A stretch of 64,000 nucleotides of DNA from JBBWZH01 sp035544115 (GTDB lineage: Bacteria; Actinomycetota; Actinomycetes; Mycobacteriales; CADCTP01). The number at the start of each line of letters is the position of its first letter. The first letter of the stretch is position 1. Under the pieces are notes generated by a model that saw only the letters and a list, made by a program, of their open reading frames with translations, was not told the DNA's origin and made no database searches. The DNA is taken from the NCBI GenBank assembly GCA_963714145.1, contig OY970235.1, forward strand, positions 992,001-1,056,000. The letters are read 5' to 3'. Position numbers and translations under genes: made by a program. Of this stretch, positions 61,389 to 64,000 are shown in pieces.

Positions 61389-62102
61389 ATGCATGAGCAC
61401 GAGCATGATCTGGAGCCGGGGGCGCTGCGCCCGAAACCGTCCCGAGTCGACACTCCGGACCTGGGCCAGATGTACAAGGCCGGTGCCGCCGGTCGAGCCG
61501 ACGTCGTCGGTCCGGCCGGGCTGCTGGGCCTGCAGCGCGCGGTCGGCAACAACGGCGTCGGCGCGATGCTGGAGGACGACCGCTCCCCGGTGCACGACGT
61601 GGTCGGTTCCGGCGGGCAGCCGCTGGACACCGACACCCGCGCCGACATGGAGAGCCGGCTCGGCCACGACTTCGGCGACGTCCGGCTGCACACCGACTCG
61701 GCCGCGCACGACTCGGCGGTCGGGGTCAACGCCAACGCCTACACGGTCGGCTCGCACGTGGTGTTCCAGCGGGACAAGTACGACCCGTCCTCGACCGAGG
61801 GCCGCACCACGCTGGCGCACGAGCTGACGCACGTCGTGCAGCAGCGCTCCGGCCCGGTGGACGGCAGCCCGGCCGCCGGCGGCATCCAGGTCAGCGACCC
61901 CAGCGACCGGTTCGAGCGGGAGGCCGCCTCGACCGCCGAGCAGGCGATGGCCGCGCCGGCGCCTACCGTCGAGGCCGCGGCCCCGGTCGGCGCGGCCGGC
62001 GCCGCCGTGCAGCGCGAGGAGATGGCCGAGGAAGAGGAAGCCCCGGTGCAGGGCTCCTTCGTCCAGCGCGAGGAAGCCGAAGAGGAAGCCGTCGAGGAGT
62101 AG
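61389..62102 (+). CDS. DUF4157 protein with HExxH metalloprotease-like motif (eCIS-associated)
   Basis: A 237-residue DUF4157 protein. The domain spans about residues 75-155: GGQPLDTDTRADMESRLGHD, FGDVRLHTDSAAHDSAVGVN, AYTVGSHVVFQ and LAHELTHVVQQR, with HELTH at 144-148. DUF4157 proteins are frequent in eCIS loci, often fused to toxins or processed. Here no toxin domain follows; the C-terminus is very acidic with repeated VQREE phrases. ATG 61389 follows GAGG by 8 bases. It ends the eCIS-like gene group; the next gene is convergent. Confidence 0.9.
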   Translation: MHEHEHDLEPGALRPKPSRVDTPDLGQMYKAGAAGRADVVGPAGLLGLQRAVGNNGVGAMLEDDRSPVHDVVGSGGQPLDTDTRADMESRLGHDFGDVRLHTDSAAHDSAVGVNANAYTVGSHVVFQRDKYDPSSTEGRTTLAHELTHVVQQRSGPVDGSPAAGGIQVSDPSDRFEREAASTAEQAMAAPAPTVEAAAPVGAAGAAVQREEMAEEEEAPVQGSFVQREEAEEEAVEE

Positions 62103-62160
62103 CCCGCCGCGGGCGGATTGGCCCGCCGCGGGCCTGCCGGGCTCAGCGGGCGGGCGGGGC

Positions 62161-62760
62161 TCAGCGGGTGAGCGGGGCGGGCGGCGGGTCGGTGGCCAAC
62201 CGGCCGTGCACGTGCTCGTCGTGCACCTGGCCGTCGGCGTACCGGTGCGACTGCCGCAGCGTGCCCTCCAGCAGGTAGCCGGCGGCGGTGGCGACCCGGC
62301 AGGACGCGGCGTTGCCGACCGCGTGGTGCAGGAAGATCCGGCGCAGCCCGAGCGGGCCGAAGCCGTACCGGCCGGCCAGCCCGACCGCGGCCGTCGCGTA
62401 GCCCCGGCCGCGGGCCTGCCGGGCGAGCCAGTAGCCGACCTCGGCGTCGCCCTGGTCGGAGTCGATGTGGTGCAGCGAGACCGAGCCGAGCAGGTCGCCG
62501 GCCGGGTCCGCGATCGCCCACGACAGGTGCGTCCCATCCGACCGGTCGTTGCGCCGGGCCAGCCACTGCTCGTCCACGGCGGCCACGTCCAGCGCGGCGC
62601 CGCCGTGCCACCGGGACACGTCCGGGTCGGCGAGCCCGGCCCGCAGCGCCGGCAGGTCCGCCGCCCCGAGCTCCCGCAGCACGAACCCGGCCCCGTCCAG
62701 GCGCGGCACGCCGTCAGGCACGTCCGGAACCTCCCTGCCGGTCGACACGATCAGGCCCAT
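62161..62760 (-). CDS. GNAT N-acetyltransferase, RimJ/RimL type
   Basis: A 199-residue GNAT-fold acetyltransferase. Motifs are FVLRELGAADLPALRAGLAD, the acyl-CoA strand/loop VGYWLARQARGRGYATAAV (Gln/Arg-x-x-Gly-x-Gly/Ala), LRRIFLHHAVGNAASCRVA and AAGYLLEGTLRQSHRYADG. This set is typical of RimJ/RimL-like enzymes that acetylate protein N-termini or small molecules. No substrate clue is in the context. It lies convergent to the DUF4157 gene, separated by 58 bases containing two copies of GCCCGCCGCGGGC, a possible terminator. Confidence 0.9.
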   Translation of the reverse strand: MGLIVSTGREVPDVPDGVPRLDGAGFVLRELGAADLPALRAGLADPDVSRWHGGAALDVAAVDEQWLARRNDRSDGTHLSWAIADPAGDLLGSVSLHHIDSDQGDAEVGYWLARQARGRGYATAAVGLAGRYGFGPLGLRRIFLHHAVGNAASCRVATAAGYLLEGTLRQSHRYADGQVHDEHVHGRLATDPPPAPLTR

Positions 62761-62849
62761 TCTGCCCGGGTGAGCGCCGCGGCCGCACCGGCCCGGCCGC
62801 GGCTGAAGCCCTGGTCAGGGCGCTGGCCGGGCCTGCCGGCGGCGCTGGT

Positions 62850-62855
62850 TAGGGT
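62850..62855 (+). promoter_or_regulatory. Leaderless -10 element for the aldo/keto reductase gene
   Basis: TAGGGT ends 6 bases before ATG 62862. The intervening ggagga abuts the ATG and is too close to act as a Shine-Dalgarno. Confidence 0.4.
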
Positions 62856-62861
62856 GGAGGA

Positions 62862-63737
62862 ATGATCGGAGACGCAGGCACGTACGCGATCGGCAAGCGG
62901 ACGGTACGGCGGGTCGGGTTCGGGGCGATGCAGCTGCCCGGGCCGGGGGTGTTCGGGCCGCCGCGGGATCGGGACGAGGCGCTGGCGGTGCTCCGGCGGG
63001 CGGTCGAGCTGGGCGTCAACCACATCGACACGGCGCAGTACTACGGGCCGGCGGTGGCCAACGAACTGCTGCACGAGGCGCTGGCGCCGTTCCCGGCCGA
63101 CCTGACCCTGGTCAGCAAGGTCGGCGCGGTGCGGGACGACAAGGGTGGCTGGATCCCGGCCGGCCGGCCGGAGCAGCTGCGCAGCGGGGTGCTCGACAAT
63201 CTCGTCACACTCGGCATCGAACAGGTGCACGCGGTCAACCTGCGGCTGCTCGAACCGGGCGAGGGCCCGCCCGAGGTCGGCTTCGACGAGCAGCTGGACG
63301 CGATGATCGGCATCCGGGACGAGGGGCTGATCGGCGGCATCGGGCTGAGCAACATCACCCTGGAGCAGCTCGAGCACGCGGCCGACCGCACCGAGATCGT
63401 CTGCGTGCAGAACCCGCTGAACCTGCTCGACCGCAGCTCGCTGCCGGTGCTGCGGGCCTGCGAGCAGCGCGGCATCGCCTTCGTCCCGTTCTTCCCGCTC
63501 GGCTCCGCGTTCGGCGGCCAGGTCAAGCTGCTCGGCCACCCCGACGTGACGGCCACCGCGGAGCGGCTCGGCGTGACGCCGGTGCAGGTGGCGCTGGCCT
63601 GGGTGCTCGCGCTGGCGCCGAACACGCTGCTGATCCCGGGCACGTCCACCCGGGCCCACCTGGAGGAGAACCTGGCCGCCGGCTCGGTCACCCTGGACGG
63701 GACGGCGAAGTCCACTTTGGACTCCATCGCCGGCTAG
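62862..63737 (+). CDS. Aldo/keto reductase
   Basis: A 291-residue NADPH-dependent (beta/alpha)8 oxidoreductase. VRRVGFGAMQLPGPGVFG starts the barrel; ELGVNHIDTAQYYGPAVANELL contains the catalytic Asp and Tyr; VSKVG carries the Lys; GGIGLSNITLEQLEHA and QNPLNLLDR follow. The cofactor site is TLLIPGTSTRAHLEENLAA. The catalytic His position of the tetrad reads HAVNLRLLEP where VDLxxxHxxD is usual, so the His appears replaced by Arg or shifted, as in some AKRs of this subgroup. Substrate unknown. A variant palindrome, GTCCACTTTGGAC, is at 63710-63722. Confidence 0.92.
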   Translation: MIGDAGTYAIGKRTVRRVGFGAMQLPGPGVFGPPRDRDEALAVLRRAVELGVNHIDTAQYYGPAVANELLHEALAPFPADLTLVSKVGAVRDDKGGWIPAGRPEQLRSGVLDNLVTLGIEQVHAVNLRLLEPGEGPPEVGFDEQLDAMIGIRDEGLIGGIGLSNITLEQLEHAADRTEIVCVQNPLNLLDRSSLPVLRACEQRGIAFVPFFPLGSAFGGQVKLLGHPDVTATAERLGVTPVQVALAWVLALAPNTLLIPGTSTRAHLEENLAAGSVTLDGTAKSTLDSIAG

Positions 63738-63876
63738 CCGGCTCCGTCGGCTGGCCGGCTCCACCGCGGGGCCGGCCGGCCCGGCTGGCCGGTGCCGCGG
63801 GGCGGCCAGTCTGGCTGGCCGGTGCCGCGGGCGGCCGGTCCGGCTGGCCGGGCGGGCCCGGCCGGGGCGCGCGGCG

Positions 63877-64000
63877 TCAGCCCGCGTACCTGGCGGTGAA
63901 GTCCAGGATGCGTTGCCAGGCGTCGGCGCAGGCGTCCTGCCAGTCGGCGTAGGTACGGTCGAAGAACGAGTGCGGGGCGCCGGCGTAGATGTGCGTCTCG
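63877..64000 (-). CDS. Dienelactone hydrolase family protein, C-terminal fragment
   Basis: The last ~40 residues of a gene cut by the window end. HIYAGAPHSFFDRTYADWQDA contains the catalytic His in the GAPHxFFDR context of dienelactone hydrolases, followed by DAWQRILDFTARYAG. The TGA stop is at 63877-63879. The 139-base gap to the convergent aldo/keto reductase gene holds a short tandem repeat (ctggccggtgccgcgg...) and no gene. Confidence 0.8.
   Translation of the reverse strand, partial: ETHIYAGAPHSFFDRTYADWQDACADAWQRILDFTARYAG

Noticed and set aside
55232..62102. A prophage
   Set aside because: DUF4255, AAA+ and DUF4157 are contractile-injection families, but no capsid, terminase, integrase, sheath or tail-tube gene is present.

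Overview
This is a very GC-rich (about three quarters G+C by eye) actinobacterial chromosome segment. GTG/TTG starts, extreme third-position GC bias, a fabG-inhA pair next to a ferrochelatase gene, a MoxR-DUF58-VWA operon, a DUF3097 gene, SARP/LAL regulators and an Eis-type acetyltransferase together suggest a spore-forming actinomycete, most likely Micromonosporaceae (Actinoplanes/Micromonospora-like). The family assignment is inference. I found no tRNA, rRNA, CRISPR array or prophage core.

Layout. 1-8.4 kb (+): a tightly packed operon joining a TPP-dependent enzyme (cut by the window edge), a DJ-1/PfpI protein, an AGE-family epimerase and a GlgX debranching enzyme to two STAS antagonists, an RsbW-like ATPase, a SpoIIE-type phosphatase and a ParA/MinD-like ATPase. 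8.4-11.5 kb (-): a NarL-type two-component pair and a UbiA prenyltransferase. 11.5-21.5 kb: a regulatory/secondary-metabolism island with a SARP activator, an NRPS-like protein lacking nearly every catalytic motif, a short leader ORF overlapping a large LAL regulator, and a solitary IS701-like transposase. 21.5-26.2 kb: an atypical SDR, a secreted TIGR03118 beta-propeller behind an ECF sigma factor, and a secreted trypsin-like protease. 26.2-36.6 kb: aconitase, a sirtuin preceded by two tandem mini-ORFs, an NlpC/P60 hydrolase, moaA, a structured 580-bp intergenic region, then moxR-DUF58-VWA. 36.7-47.7 kb: secreted hydrolase, inhA-like fabI, fabG, a quinone oxidoreductase, two proteins sharing a helical module, hemH, a DUF3097 gene, nfeD and an SPFH gene. 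47.8-55 kb: an ArsR-type regulator/MFS exporter pair, a CbiMQO cobalt/nickel importer, an Eis-like acetyltransferase and a DUF6328 protein. 55.2-62.1 kb: a LuxR-type regulator and a compact group of genes known from extracellular contractile injection systems (DUF4255/Pvc16, Pvc15-like AAA+, DUF4157), bracketed by two paralogous Ig-like membrane proteins and with no sheath, tube or baseplate genes in view. The window ends with a GNAT acetyltransferase, an aldo/keto reductase and the C-terminus of a dienelactone hydrolase.

Two features recur at the DNA level. Many starts have a TANNNT/CANNNT hexamer 6-7 nt upstream and no Shine-Dalgarno sequence, which predicts leaderless mRNAs. A 13-bp near-palindrome, GTCCAC(A/T)GTGGAC, lies inside many genes in one reading frame (Ser-Thr-Val-Asp), always with the unusual Thr codons ACA or ACT; its half-site resembles a DnaA box.
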